A stretch of 64,000 bases of DNA from Epiperipatus broadwayi. Taxonomy: Eukaryota > Onychophora > Udeonychophora > Euonychophora > Peripatidae. The translations under genes were made by a program, and so were the position numbers. Below, piece by piece: positions 10,173 to 21,827 of the stretch. The DNA lies in contig JAQFVV010006200.1 in assembly GCA_028023455.1 (NCBI GenBank), positions 2,162,738 to 2,226,737 of the forward strand, written 5' to 3'. The notes beneath the pieces were generated by a model. It worked only from the letters and a program-made list of their open reading frames with translations, was not told the DNA's origin and did not search any database. How positions within the stretch are numbered: position 1 is the first letter of the stretch; every line of letters begins with the position of its first letter.

Positions 10173-12107
10173 AAATAAGCCATATTTTTTTAATTAATTA
10201 CCTTAAGACATTTTTTAAAGATTTTTATGCAAATTAAGCAAAAAATTTAATATTATATAAATAAATATGAAAATAAAGGCTGTCTTTTTTTTTAATGTCA
10301 CCATTGTTTTTGTAATTTTTTTTTTTTAATGGTTGCTTTAACAATTTTTTTCTGCTTTGTATAATTACTTGCTTTGGATAAAATGCTCCTAATCAAAATA
10401 AATCTCTAAATTTAAATTTTAAATATACCTGTTATATTTAATATATGAATTTGACAGCGTTCTGTGCAAATGGCAGAATTTGCGTGAATTATGCAAAATC
10501 AAACTACACGACTTCAATTATATGCTAACCAAAACTAAATATAAAAATAGTACTAGAGCATCTATCCCCCCCCCCCAGTAATTATCAAATTTCAAACATG
10601 AATTTATGTACTGTAATCATGTTTCTTTCATGATTTAAATACGATATCTATTCAGTTCTGTACTTTAATTAAAAGCGCTTATACTGATTTTTTTTCTAAG
10701 CATTTTTTATTAATGGTGGAATTGCTTCCTTTGCATAAAATATTATGGATTATTAAATATAAAGGATGAAATTACTTCCTTTGCATAAAATGCTCATAAT
10801 ATAAATTACGGTTTAGTTAGGTATAGTTATTTAATTTTTTTTTTTTCAACACTGTCAAATTTGTTGTTTTTGTAATTTAGTAAAGCAACAGATTAGAAAA
10901 AAGTAATTTGGTAAAGCAATAAATTAAACAGCATTGCAGACAACATTCAGACAACAAACGAAATAAGGTTTTATATAAGAGATAATACATAAAATTATTA
11001 AGTATTAATGGTAAATATTAATAACAATTATGAAAATTCAGGAGTGCTGACGATACTTAATTTTATTATTTTTATAATTAATAACCTATGGCAGATGTTT
11101 TTATTTGATTTATATATATATCAGGGGTAGCCATGATGTTGACCACAGTCAAACGGTGACTGCAAAACTGATGTGAACATTGACAAATTATAGTGACAAA
11201 TCCAGAGCTGATTTTAATATAAAAAATAATAATAAATAAAAAAAAACAAAACTTCAAAATTATTCTTGCTTAAAAATAGTTGAAATTAAAATAACACTTG
11301 TTGTTATTGTCGATCTCAAAAATAAACCCAGGTTGGGAAAAGCTGAAAAGAATTAAATTATTTTTATCTAATGCTAAAATTCTTAGAAATATTTAATTGC
11401 CATTTTCCCCAAGAAAAAATGAAAATAACTTGTCTTGAAGAAACAAGGATTTTAATGAACTGATTTTAAAACACTTTGTCTGTCTAGCAAATAATCCCCA
11501 ATGAGATTTAAAAAGAAAATAGGTCTTCAAACCAACCGTTATTATTATTATTTTTTTTTGTCCCAGCAAAAATAACATCTTTTTCTGGTTTCCAGTTTGA
11601 AGCCCTGAAAAAATGTAGTTACCATCAGGTACACTTTCACCAAAAAAGTCACTCCAACATCTAAAAGTTTAGCTATCCCTGATAATATATATATTAATCT
11701 CTTTTAAAAATAGTGGTCATTCTTTTGTGTATCACCCAAGGGATATTTTTTCTAGAATTACAGATTTTCTGAGAGTATTATACTTTAAAATATAATTTTA
11801 AAAATATTTGTAAGCACTCAGTAATTATTTATTTATGTGAAATTAATTTTAAAAAAAGAATGGAAATGAATCATAAAAAATAGTAATTTTTTATAAAGAA
11901 TTTGAAGGGTAAGTCAACGTAAGTAGTTATATATCCAACCACATACTAAGAATATGATAATATATAGTTGTATAAGAAAACCACATTAGCCAGTGAGATT
12001 AGGATATGTATTATAATATTACTCGTATAGATAAGAATAGAATTAGAGAAAAAACAAAAGATTCAAATTCACCAAAACATGAATATGAGAACATTTATAA
12101 GTCTACA
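10173..12107. other. AT-rich stretch with small internal duplications, no gene
   Basis: A diverged tandem pair of 'gcttcctttgcataaaat'-like units lies at about 10722-10790, with a related piece near 10370-10395. A C11 tract occurs at 10566-10576. The part near 10990-11110 resembles the repeat on the other side of the mariner. No coding frame recognised. Confidence 0.5.
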
Positions 12108-12366
12108 ATTTAAGATAACAATCATTGTTATTTTAATGATTCATATAATATAACATAAATAAACAGATTATTACTATTATTTTGCATACATCAAGATAAT
12201 GTTGATTTTTGGTAATTATATGAATGGTGTTTCTCGAATTTAAGAAAACAGTCATTGCTATTTTAATGAGTCATATAATATAACATAAATAAATAAATTA
12301 TTATTATTACTTTGGATATATCAAGATAATGTTGATTTTTGGTAATTATATGAATGGTGTTTCTCC
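12108..12366. repeat. Tandem duplication, two units of 130 bp
   Basis: Unit one (12108-12237) and unit two (12238-12366) align over their length. Shared words include 'tcatataatataacataaat' and 'tcaagataatgttgattttt', each displaced by exactly 130 bp. Only two units are present. It abuts the left LTR of the gypsy element. Confidence 0.88.
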
Positions 12367-12410
12367 AGAATGACTTATCACCATCATGCAAATTTTTCAA
12401 GGATACTATT

Positions 12411-12849
12411 TGCTATGTCTAACTGTTGGAGAATGCACTCCACAAGTGCAACTATATATATAACATGCGTCCATGAATGCGATAATAATGACTCACAGTT
12501 AATTTAATGTAACTTTAATTATGCAATCCCTTAACATTTAGCTATTTACATATATATATACAATTATTGCATCAATGGGTCTGAAGGCATAATAATAAAG
12601 ATCAATACAGTCTTTAAGGAGTCCTAGCTGACTCTTGTCACATTTGGAGGCCAGTTCTCTGCGCTTGAAGTCAGTGGAAAAGAAAACATTTTCCTCAAAT
12701 ATATATCTGTTTACACAGATGGATCTTCAAGAATCAACTTAACTCTTTCTTAATCACTTAGTACTGACGCAGTTTATTGTTTTTAAATCCTAGCAATGTT
12801 TGGCTAGTATATTGCACATCCACTCATGTGATTATTTCCTTATGTTTCA
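12411..12849 (-). repeat. 3' LTR of the gypsy element (left side)
   Basis: Begins tgctatgtctaactgttg and includes 'cacaagtgcaactatatata', 'gactcacagttaattt' and 'tggccagttct'-like words shared with the right LTR. It ends near 'cttatgtttca'. The right edge is placed at the last CA shared by both LTRs and could be a few bases further. Confidence 0.8.
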
Positions 12850-13203
12850 TACAGGCAATTAATTATTATCTTTGCCTTTTTAATTAATTAGTTATTTATA
12901 TAGATTATAGATCATCATTTATCTAAAAAGAATCTACTCGCATTCCTCTTAATGACTTTTCGACTGCACTAATTAGACCATTGTTTATTTTAAGCATCTA
13001 ATCTTTTTTATCTAATTTAACTATAACTTATTTTTCTACTTTAAAAGAATGTCTCTTTAATATTTTACTGATAACTTTTTTCTCTTTAAAAGTTTCTACA
13101 TGTATATATGTGTATGTAAGAAAATATAAATATACGCATACATAACATTACTTCCCCCAAGTTCAGAGATGGGTGTCTTTATTGTCCTTTTGGCTTATGG
13201 TTG

Positions 13204-14060
13204 TTAATTATTATTTGCATCTGTTGATGTGTTGCCTCTTTGTACCTGATCTTTGGTATTCATTGTTCTGAGTAGGTCGGGTACTATCTCCTCACTTTTA
13301 TCTTTGCACAGCTGGTTGATGTATATGTGATGTATTTCCTCACTCTTCATTTGAACTGCAATCACTTGTTTTGATAGATGCCAAATAATTTCCACCTGCA
13401 AACAAAACTTATTAGTGTTATTTCTTACCCACATTTTTACCTGTGGTCTATATTTGGAAATATTTACCGGTACCAGTTTGATGATCATTTTTATCCATGA
13501 TTGGCACAATGTTCATTAATTTTGTGTGCAACTTCCTACTGAGATATATTTCAGTCAGTAATTTCCCAGATTTGGTACTAGGTGTCATATGATGATGAAG
13601 GAATGCAGTCAACACTGCTTCATGAATTTTAATTTTCCTCAATTTGTTGATGGTGGACTAAAGGGTTTGAACTCTTTTCTCAGCTAACCTGTTAGATTGA
13701 GGATAGTAGGGCATGTGAGGGAGTGTTTTATCCCCCATTCCTGAATCACATCTTCAAATTTTTGCACAGTAAAACCTGTTCCATTGTCAGATATGACCGT
13801 TTCTGGAAAACTATGATGTGCAAAAATTTCATAAAGTTTGCTTAGTGACACATCTGTACTGGTGCTATTTACTATTTTGTATTTGGTCCACCCTGAAAAT
13901 GTGTCAACCACTATTAAAAATAGATGACTTTCAAATGGATTGCACTGATTGATGTGTACACTTTGCCATGGCCTTTCCACTTTAGGTCATAGTTCAAACT
14001 TACCTAGAGGTACTTTAGCACATGTTTGACAATTTTTGCATTTTTAATGTTTTACTTAAT
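13204..14060 (-). pseudogene. gypsy integrase, three frames
   Basis: The zinc-binding end shows CKNCQTCAKVPL near 14000-14040. The core begins RPWQSVHINQCNPF (13930-13980), where the first catalytic Asp is Asn. It continues LIVVDTFSGWTKY and VISDNGTGF with the second Asp, then SNRLAEKRVQTL near 13650-13700 with the catalytic Glu. After a stop, a further frame has HHHMTPSTKSGKLL and SRKLHTKLMNIVP, equivalent to the 'SPAELLMGRKLRT' region. The C-terminal tail continues to about 13204 in a third frame. Confidence 0.82.
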
Positions 14061-14390
14061 ATCAGTATTAATGCCAGGCCATCAGATGTAACTACAAACT
14101 AATGCCCTTGCTCTCACAATTCCTAGATGGCCTTCATGCAACAGCTTCACAATCTGATTTCTTCCTTTCAGTGGGATAAGAACCCAGTCACTCCTGAGAA
14201 TGCATCCTTTGCATACTGGTAACTCTTCATGGGCATTCCATAATCCCCTATGCAGAAAACTTGATCATTTTTTCAGCCATCCTTCACTGATCTGTTTTAT
14301 CAGCCACTGGTAGCCATTATTGCCACTGTTTTGCTGTTGAGGGTCTGATTCTTCCAGGCATTGATATAATTAATTTCAATTTTTTATGTG

Positions 14391-14650
14391 TCATTCAGAT
14401 TGATCAGTCATGCAAGATAAAGTATCCAGATGCCCTATTTGTTTCCCTTTTTTATATACTAAAGTATATTGTATTCCACCAATATGTTTAGCCAATACAA
14501 CATGCATGGACTCAAGTCTGTAATAGCTCCTAATATTCCTAATAGGGGCTTGTGATTTGTTACTATTGTACATGTGTGGCTGTATAGATATTGATGGAAT
14601 TTTTTGATACCAAATAAAATTGCAGGGGTCTCCTTGTCCAACTGACTATA
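14391..14650 (-). pseudogene. gypsy RNase H
   Basis: On -, MDKETPAILFGIKKFHQYLY and IVTNHKPLLGIL (14545-14641) match the Ty3 RNase H passage 'DKE..AI.FGVKKFHQYL...F.I.TDHKPL'. The Asp of TDH has changed to Asn. A downstream frame gives HIGGIQYTLVYKKGKQIGHL (14400-14500), the usual end of the domain before integrase. Confidence 0.8.
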
Positions 14651-14979
14651 CTTTTTCTCTGTCTTGGATAAGGTAGTCAGTGAATAAATGATAGGTCATT
14701 CACCGCTGGGTGACATAATACAACCCCAACACCAAATTCTGGTGTGTCCATGGTAAGCATTACTTCTAAGTTGCTGTTTAATGGATGAGTAATTTATTAG
14801 AAGCAGCAATTTTGTATATAAAAAAGCTTTTTCTTACTCATCTTCCCACCTCCATTTCTGGTTCTTTTTTAACAGATCATATTAAGGTCTGGAAATTTTT
14901 TTACATTGCTAGTTTACTGTGCTTCTTCAACCACTTTAGCTTTATCAGAGGCCAGAGATGAGCTGTTTTTGGATACAAT

Positions 14980-15620
14980 GTGACCTAAGAACTTAATTTT
15001 GCTCACTTTCCAAATGCATTTTTGGGTGTTCAGTTTAGCCCCGAATTTATCCAGTTTTTTGAAGACTTTTGTATACACATTCTGAGATCATTTTCTGTCA
15101 TAGCTGTGATAAGAATGTTGTCAAAATATAGAATAATGCCCTCTAGTCCATTAAGGAGAGTTTCAATTTTAGATTGAAAAATACTCAGGGCCATCATTAT
15201 TCCAAATGGAAGCTGCATGCATTTAAGTAAACCTATGTGAGTGGTAAGTGTTAATATTTCAGCTGTCTGATCATTAACTGTATTTGATGGAAAGCAGCAT
15301 TAAGATCCAATTTAGCAAAAAAAATTTGATTTCTGTAGTGACACTAATATCTCCCTGACATTATGGACTGGTTACACACTTTGACTGATCACCTTGTTGA
15401 CCAAAACTATAATCACTGCACAAACAAATCTGACCATTGGGTTTGGTTGCCCAATTAGAATTCTCTGTAGGTTGTAATACCCTTGTCTTAAACAGTTGGC
15501 AATTTCATTTTTGACTTTCTCTTTTTGTGTAAATGGAAGTTTCCAAGGTCTACATATTTTAGGTAGTGCATCAGCGCTTAACTCTATTGATACAGGCATA
15601 GTTTTAATAACACCAGGTTC
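14980..15620 (-). pseudogene. gypsy reverse transcriptase, broken
   Basis: On -, the fingers read CRPWKLPFTQKEKVKNEI and CLRQGYYNLQ (15480-15560), then 'QPNPMVRFVCAVIIVLVNK' near 15400-15450. The palm reads MQLPFGIMMALSIFQSKIE and LEGIILYFDNILIT (15105-15218). The catalytic box, YxDD in this family, has become YFDN, so the second Asp is lost. Several frame breaks. Confidence 0.8.
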
Positions 15621-15879
15621 CCCATTAAATAACTAGAAAATTTGGATTTGCATTTCATTTTCCAATTGATCTTTTTCACTATTGTGAGTTTAATCCCCAT
15701 TTTTTAAACCATTGATGCCTGATTAGGGATTTATAGGAGCATAACCTATGTATAGTGGCAGCTTTATTGTTTTTCTATTTATTCTACATATATGGCCTAA
15801 ACAACATCTTTAATCTTGACTGCATTGCTGTTTATGTCTAGTGCTTTGAGATTAGTTTTCTCTAATTTGAGTTATTTAT

Positions 15880-16005
15880 TACACTTGGATGTAACAATAT
15901 ACCAATCACAGACTGATATCAAAAATATGCTGCTACCATTGTCCACTTTCATGGAGATAGGTTGATCACCCAACTTAAGTTGTAACACAATTTTGTCATC
16001 AGTGG
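15880..16005 (-). pseudogene. gypsy aspartic protease, altered active site
   Basis: On -, LKLGDQPISMKVDNGSSIFL fits the flap-less start of a retroviral-type protease, in which D-T/S-G is the catalytic triplet. Here the triplet reads D-N-G, consistent with decay. The fold's second half is not recognisable. Confidence 0.55.
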
Positions 16006-16059
16006 TGGACAATTTTTTCACATTTGGGCCCTTGCCCTGATGAGCACTTTTTTCCTACA

Positions 16060-16770
16060 CTTTTTACAGTGTTCTCTTTTATAATAACAATTTCTGGCTT
16101 TGTGGCCCTTTTTCCCACAGCAAAAACATGTAAACCCAGTTTCACTGTTAGCCATATTTTCATTATCATCCAACCTTTCTTTACTCACTGTTTTACAAGT
16201 TTGTATTTACTGTTGCTTTTGAACTTCAGAAAATTTATGAGATATAAATTTTCTGGAGCACAAGTTCATGGACTATATTCCATTTTATAACTTTAGTGTA
16301 ATCCAAATCAGTCACAGCCAACAGTTGTTGCCATAAGTTATCATTGCACATACCCTTAAGCAATTTTTCCAGCAGGGCTTCATCTAGGAAAGATCTTTAG
16401 ATGCAATTCTTTGCTAGATTACATAAAGCAATGTCATAATCTTTAATACTGTTCTTCCAATATTGGTTTCTGGCATGAGATTGCAGTCTGGCTTGTGCCT
16501 CAAAGGTTGGGACTTAAAATGGCTTGCCAAATGTTTTTGATGTGACAGTATGAACATTCTTCAGGAATTAAGGGTTCTGTGAGCCTGTTAGCTATCTCAA
16601 TAACTCCTTTACCCACAAAGTATAATAATGCAGCAATCTTATACTTATCAACTTTAACTTTATTGATAAATAAGTATTTCTCTACATGTTGAATGTACAG
16701 GGGCCAACTACTTGCCTTCCTGACATCAAATTCCCTAATTTTACTTGAATTGCTTTGGCTTTACCCAATT
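16060..16770 (-). pseudogene. gypsy gag, with zinc knuckle
   Basis: On -, the capsid-like part reads RKASSWPLYIQHVEKYLFIN and KIAALLYFVGKGVIEIANRL (16560-16720), the usual W..Y....E.YF pattern of Ty3 Gag. After frame breaks it continues with QYWKNSIKDYDIALCNLAKN and ALLEKLLKGM. It ends in a zinc knuckle CFCCGKKGHKARNC near 16090-16135 that fits C-x2-C-x4-H-x4-C. A second, broken knuckle follows (HCKKCRKK). Confidence 0.75.
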
Positions 16771-16802
16771 TAACTGTTTCTTTACTTAATAGTCTGAATT
16801 AA

Positions 16803-16818
16803 GACTGAAATTGCACCA
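16803..16818 (-). other. Primer-binding site of the gypsy element
   Basis: Directly inside the 5' LTR, separated by two bases, the - strand reads tggtgcaatttcagtc. A TGG start is expected for a site complementary to the CCA end of a tRNA. I cannot name the primer tRNA from memory with confidence. Confidence 0.55.
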
Positions 16819-16820
16819 AT

Positions 16821-17271
16821 TGCTATGTCTACCTGTTATGGAATGCACTTCCACAAGTGCAACTACATATATATAACATGCTTCCATGAGGGTGTTAATA
16901 ATGACTCACAGTTAATTTTAAAGTAACTTTAATTACATGATCCCTTAAACATTTAACTATTTACATATATATACAATTATTACATCAATGGGCTCAAAGG
17001 CATAATAAATAATAATAAAGATCAATATGACCCTTAAGGAGTCCTATTTGTTTCATGTCATGTTTTGAGGCCAGTTCTTCATGCATGAAGTCACTATGGA
17101 AAAGAAAACATTCTACTTGAATATATATCCATGTACACAGGTGAATCTCCAAAAATCAACTGAATTCTTTCTCAATCACTTACTACTAAGGCAGTTCATT
17201 GTTTTAAAATCCCAACAATGATTGGCTGGCACATTGCACATCCACTCAGGTGATTATTTTCTTATGCTTCA
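16821..17271 (-). repeat. 5' LTR of the gypsy element (right side)
   Basis: Counterpart of 12411-12849, starting tgctatgtctacctgttatg and ending near 'cttatgcttca'. It is slightly longer through small insertions, for example an extra AATAAT unit near 17003-17013. In transcription terms this is the promoter LTR, reading leftward. Confidence 0.8.
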
Positions 17272-17334
17272 TACTTTCCTTGCTATTATCATGAATTAAC
17301 TCAAACCCAATATTCTGTTTACTCCTATATAAAC

Positions 17335-19060
17335 TTAAACTCTTTTTACTCTCCATAAACTAGTTCTCAATCTCTCCAACTCCCTATTATTTATTAATGC
17401 ATCTATTCTTCTATCCCATTCATTACCAAATATAACACACAGCAATTCTCCTAACACAGACATCCTACCTTTTGTATAAGTATACTGACATAAATTCTTT
17501 ATCCAAATCATCTGCATAATGTACTACTTTCTTACCCATCTTGTTTCCAGCCCTTTACTCATAACCCAATTAAATACTATTTTGGCTATTTTCTTACTAT
17601 CCATAAATTGCAATTAGTGAACATTTTCATTTTGCTTTTGGCATTTCTCATATAAATTCTTGACTATCTCATTTCTCCTTGAATGCCTCCTTTGTCATCC
17701 ATACATCTGCATCTAAAGCACATCTTCCTATTTATCTTTATACATTTTTTGATTAATATAACACCACTTTACTAACAAATAACACATCATTACCATATGT
17801 TAACCCTGTTGCTGCCATTCCTTTCCATATAATTCTGGCTACATCATATTTATTATATAAAAACATTGTTAATTTCTTTATCAATCTCTAATATTGGGGA
17901 AAGAAAATACAACAAATTTTTATTGGAGGTTATGATTCCTTAAGACAATTCCCAAATAGTCATATTATTTCCCATATGTAACTTTATATCCTCCAATAAA
18001 ATTTTTTTGACTTTTCCCAGTATTAATCATTACTTTTGATTTTTCTTCACTAAATTTAATCACCATCTCTTGACCCATCCTTGTGCATGTCTTCAGCATA
18101 ACTTCCATATCTCCCTACTTTCTGTGCACAAGAAAATATCATCCACAAATAAGAGACCCAATAATGTATATATTCCCTTGCTACCTATTAATGGTAACTT
18201 CTACTCCTCTACTTAGTTTTTCTACTGCTCTCTCCATTTCTCTCAAATACAGCAAAAACAAAATGACATAGAACATCTTTGCTTTAATCCCACCCCATTT
18301 TTAACTTTAATTGATTCTACATTCCCTAATCTATATGTATGGTAATTATTTTCTTAATAAGATCCATTAAAGCTCCATCCATTCCCAAATTTACTAAACT
18401 TACCCATAATCTTATTTCTATTTATTCTACCATATGCCTTCTCTATACCTATAAAAGCTATATATAACTATCTACCTGTATTTCTTTCTATTCATATCTA
18501 TAAGTTGTGTAACTACAAATTAACTATTTCCTATATACCTATTCGAGTGAAAATCTTCTTGCATTTCTGCCATGATATTATTTTCTTGCATCCATTTTGT
18601 GACCCTTCCAGACACCATATATGTGAAAACTTTATATAACATTGCTGTTACCACTATATTAACTTTCTATGATTCTTACCCTTTCCTTTAAATAGTAGTG
18701 TTACTTTTGTATTATTCCAACTAACTGGAGAATCTCTCTTCCATGTCATTTTATCAAAACATGATAATAGGTTTAATTTTGCCCTATGTCCTAAATTCAT
18801 TACCATCTCTGCTGCCCTTACATTTAAACCTCTTTTCCACTTTTCAATTTCTTCTCTGACTCATTCAGTTCATTTTCTGTAAACCTAATACTTCCATTAC
18901 TATATACTTTTATGTTTGTTATCACCCTGTTCTTCATGTCTAACATTTTTTCTATTTCCATTACATACTTATTTAAGATTGTTTCTAATTCTTTTCTAGA
19001 ACTACACTCTATACTATCATCATCTAGTAATACTATTTCCTTTCCTTCATATTTGTTCTT
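17335..19060 (-). pseudogene. LINE reverse transcriptase and C-terminal region
   Basis: On -, a pre-RT part reads LNKYVMEIEKMLDMKNRVIT near 18910-18990. The palm motif A appears as AFIGIEKAYG near 18425-18455, equivalent to 'AFIDFEKAYD' with Asp replaced by Gly. Then LVNLGMDGALMDLIKK, a broken 'VRQGCPLSP' region, and GSLICGWYF near 18140-18160 where the catalytic ADD is lost. Further on, KFSEEKSKVMI and YDYLGIVLRNHNL. The last open stretch is a 60-codon frame (17335-17517) with GRMSVLGELLCVIFGNEWDR. Confidence 0.7.
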
Positions 19061-19449
19061 TTAACATATTTTAAAATTTTTTACTCCCATTTCCACTTTT
19101 ATTAATATCCTCCAACAATTTACTATTTAGTTTCATTCTCTCTCTATAATTATCTATTTTAGCCAACTTTTTTAAAAAATATTTTTCCCATTTAACATCA
19201 ATATATTTTTCACTTTCTTTGTTCCTAATATCATACTTTTATTCTCTGCATGCTTCTTTCTTCTATTTTATACTTTTACTAACTCTCACTTTTCTATTAT
19301 TTTTATTCATCTGAATATGCTCACCAAAAACTCTACTTGCCCATTTTTCTATTTCACAACACTAGTCCTTATATTCATCCCCAAACAATTCTTCCATGAT
19401 TTCTTCAACTTTTATTTTCTATTCTTCTAACTTACTTTTATCATTCATT

Positions 19450-20110
19450 CTCCATCTACATCTTTCACTATCCTTTCTATTTTGATTACTATTTTCCATC
19501 ATATTACTAATCATTTCTATTATAAAGAATATATGATCATTATTACATACTCTCTCTTCATTATCAAACATTTTAAGTTTCCATAGTTTATTCATTCCCT
19601 CGTTCTCTACTAATACATAATCTACTGTGTGAAATATATTATTTCTAGACCATAAGTATTATCCCTCACAAATTTTTGATAAATTTTTAATACTCAAATT
19701 TACTTTCTGACAAAAATTCTTCAAAAGCTGTTCATTCTTGTTATCTACATCATCAGTTTCTTCAATACACTCAACCCTATAACCATTATTCTTTTTCTCT
19801 TTTTTGAAATGTTGTATATTTTTAATTAGGCATTCATATGTGCTACTGTTCAACTTCATTATAATTTGACTATCTCCAATGGCCATATATATACTATTGC
19901 CACCATCCATTTTTTGTCTTCCTAACTTTATCTCAAACCACAAATGTTCTTGACATTTAACAATTAATTTTTTTTTTACATAACTTCTATATCACCACTT
20001 CTTTTTTCTTTTTTTTTTATTTATACCCTGTCATACCAAGTCTTCCAGTATAGGTTCTTCTTCTTGTAGATGTGTTCTCACTACTGCTAGTACCTCAAGC
20101 TCTTCATTTT
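19450..20110 (-). pseudogene. LINE APE-type endonuclease
   Basis: On -, NEELEVLAVVRTHLQEEEPI (20050-20110) matches the 'D.lai.EThL' motif 2, with the Glu replaced by Arg. Then come HLWFEIKLGRQKMDGGNSIY and NEQLLKNFCQKVNLSIKNLS (19680-19950). A shifted frame gives the C-terminal passage FHTVDYVLVENEGMNKL and VCNNDHILF (19530-19640), where the 'SDH' catalytic Asp-His pair is kept as NDH. This nuclease nicks the target to prime reverse transcription. Confidence 0.7.
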
Positions 20111-20404
20111 TAACTTTATTTGATTCCAGACACTTTTCTGGTCTCCTATTATCTTCCATATTAATATATTCAATTTTAACCATTTCTTTTTTCCTAACTA
20201 CTCTTTTATAAATTCTTTTGACTCTTCTCTATTACATTTATAAATAACATGCTTACCATTGATTTTACAGCTCCATTTCCTCTTCACATTTACAGTTATA
20301 TCTGAATCAACTACTCTTTGTTTATTTCTTACATCTTGTCCATTCTTCTTTTTTCTGATAATACTACAATTTAAAACCCCACCCCCTTTATAAGTTTCCT
20401 GAAC

Positions 20405-20537
20405 TATATTCTTTGTAAATCAAACTCTTTAAAACTTCATTTTCTTGTTTTGCTAAGTGCAATCCATCTTTACTATATAACTCTCTTGTATTAATCCAAC
20501 ACATCCACAAACATAACATTATTTCTTTCACACATTT
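20405..20537 (-). pseudogene. LINE ORF1 esterase-like (SGNH) end, 3' part beside PLE3
   Basis: On -, MCERNNVMFVDVLD runs into the PLE3 target site, and a shifted frame gives ELYSKDGLHLAKQENEVL. 'V.FVDV.D' followed by 'DG.HL' is the end of an SGNH hydrolase, where Asp and His of D-x2-H form part of the catalytic set. The 5' remainder continues beyond PLE3 at 23003-23100, where the joined frame reads SEI-stop-DNLNKKLEK. Such esterase domains occur in ORF1 of CR1/L2-type LINEs. Confidence 0.5.
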
Positions 20538-20555
20538 TTTCCAATTTCTTATTTA
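20538..20555. repeat. Left target-site duplication of PLE3
   Basis: The 18-mer tttccaatttcttattta is repeated perfectly at 22985-23002 in direct orientation. It is LINE sequence, so its duplication can be explained only by the insertion between. Confidence 0.9.
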
Positions 20556-20910
20556 TAAAACAAATTAAGCTAGCTATAATAAGATACAGGAAAATAGCTA
20601 AGGTCCTTTACCTCATATTCATAGCGGGGCTGGGGTGAAAAAAAATGGGGGATGAGTTGCAAAGCAAGGTAAATAGTCAGCGTTTAGAGATGCGAAGATC
20701 CGTCTATTGATTGAGTTGTATGTTGTTGATGTAGTAAATTAGGGTGGGAAGGTCAAATAATGTCCAGTTTCTTGGAGGTTCCAAAATGTTGATGAGTTAT
20801 CGTTGTTTTTCTAGCTCTATTTATGTGTATCTGTGTTGTGCTGTCCGGGATGGTTGTGCCTGCCTGGTTTCCCAAAAAAATGGCGTGGGATGAGGGGGTC
20901 TGAGGGGGTT

Positions 20911-21827
20911 CTAATTTGTCCTTGGAGTTATTGATGAGACGGTTAGAGCAGGGGGTGTATGAAAGCTGATTTTAAATTTATTGCCCAAATTGATTAGTTG
21001 GTGGGAGATTTTATGTATGTGGGGAAGAGTGATATATGGAGGTTTAATATTGTTTTTATTAATGGTGATTTTTGTATGAAACTGCTTGATTTTGTTGTTG
21101 ATAGTGTGGAGTTTATAGCCTGCCTGTAGTAGATCTTTGGTATAGAGGTGTATGTTGTTCTTTCGATCTGCTTCAAACTTGCCCAGCTGCATGTTTCTGT
21201 GTAGGAATGCTTGTAGTCCTGCTAATTTGTGGGAGTTAGGAACGTTAGAATGTGGATGTATAAAGCCTCTGATTTCAAAAGGCTTTATAATCATTGAATA
21301 ATTTATACATGGTTCCTCGCATGTTAACTTAAGATCCAGGTAATTTAGGCTTTGGGATGCATCCTCAGATGTGGAATTAATGGTTAGCTTAGTGCTGTGC
21401 GTTAGTTCTTGTATAATATTGTTTGTGGTGTGTTGATTGGCTAGAATAAGTATGTCGTCTACGTACCGGATGTATAAAATGTGGGGGTTATCAGCTTGGT
21501 ATTTAGGCACTATTAGTTTTTCGTAGTAATTAAGAAAAATGCTAGTTATGATTCCGCTGAGAGGGAGGCCCATCGGCCATCCGCTTTTCATATTGTACCA
21601 AGTGTGCTCAAATGTTGTGTATATATGCTTATCCATCCAAGTTAAAAATGTAATGATGAAATTAATGCGTTCAGATGACATTGTATTGGTGAGTTCTTGT
21701 TGGATAATGTGAATAGATTGTTTTCTGTCCACAGATCCATACAACTCTTTGACGTCAAAGGAGGTCATTCGGAAGTTGTTACAGATCGTGGCTTTATTGA
21801 TTTTCTCTACAACCTGAAAGGATGAAT
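20911..21827 (-). pseudogene. PLE3 left arm: RT motifs A to E, endonuclease disabled
   Basis: The authentic frame starts at the join as VVEKINKATICNNFRM. Residues upstream of this in the open frame (21828-21900) are antisense of the other arm. It contains TSFDVKELYGSVDR (motif A with catalytic Asp), SGWPMGLPLSGIITSIFLN (motif B) and LYIRYVDDILILA (motif C with both Asp). Then SLNYLDLKLT follows. After FHTPPALTV the frame is lost, because about 39 bp that encode the entry to the GIY-YIG fold in the right arm are missing here. RT motifs of the thumbless PLE type are intact, but fingers are absent. Confidence 0.88.

Larger units (their letters stand above)
12411..17271 (-). mobile_element. Ty3/gypsy LTR retrotransposon, full length but decayed
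   Basis: Two similar LTRs (12411-12849 and 16821-17271) enclose gag and pol genes in the order gag, protease, RT, RNase H, integrase on -, the Ty3/gypsy order. LTR ends read TG...CA. A primer-binding site follows the 5' LTR. The LTRs have drifted apart by many substitutions and small indels, so the insertion is old. All coding domains carry stops or frame breaks. The flanking bases ('tactatt' and 'tactttc') are only similar, so no exact target duplication can be claimed. No env-like frame seen. Confidence 0.88.
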
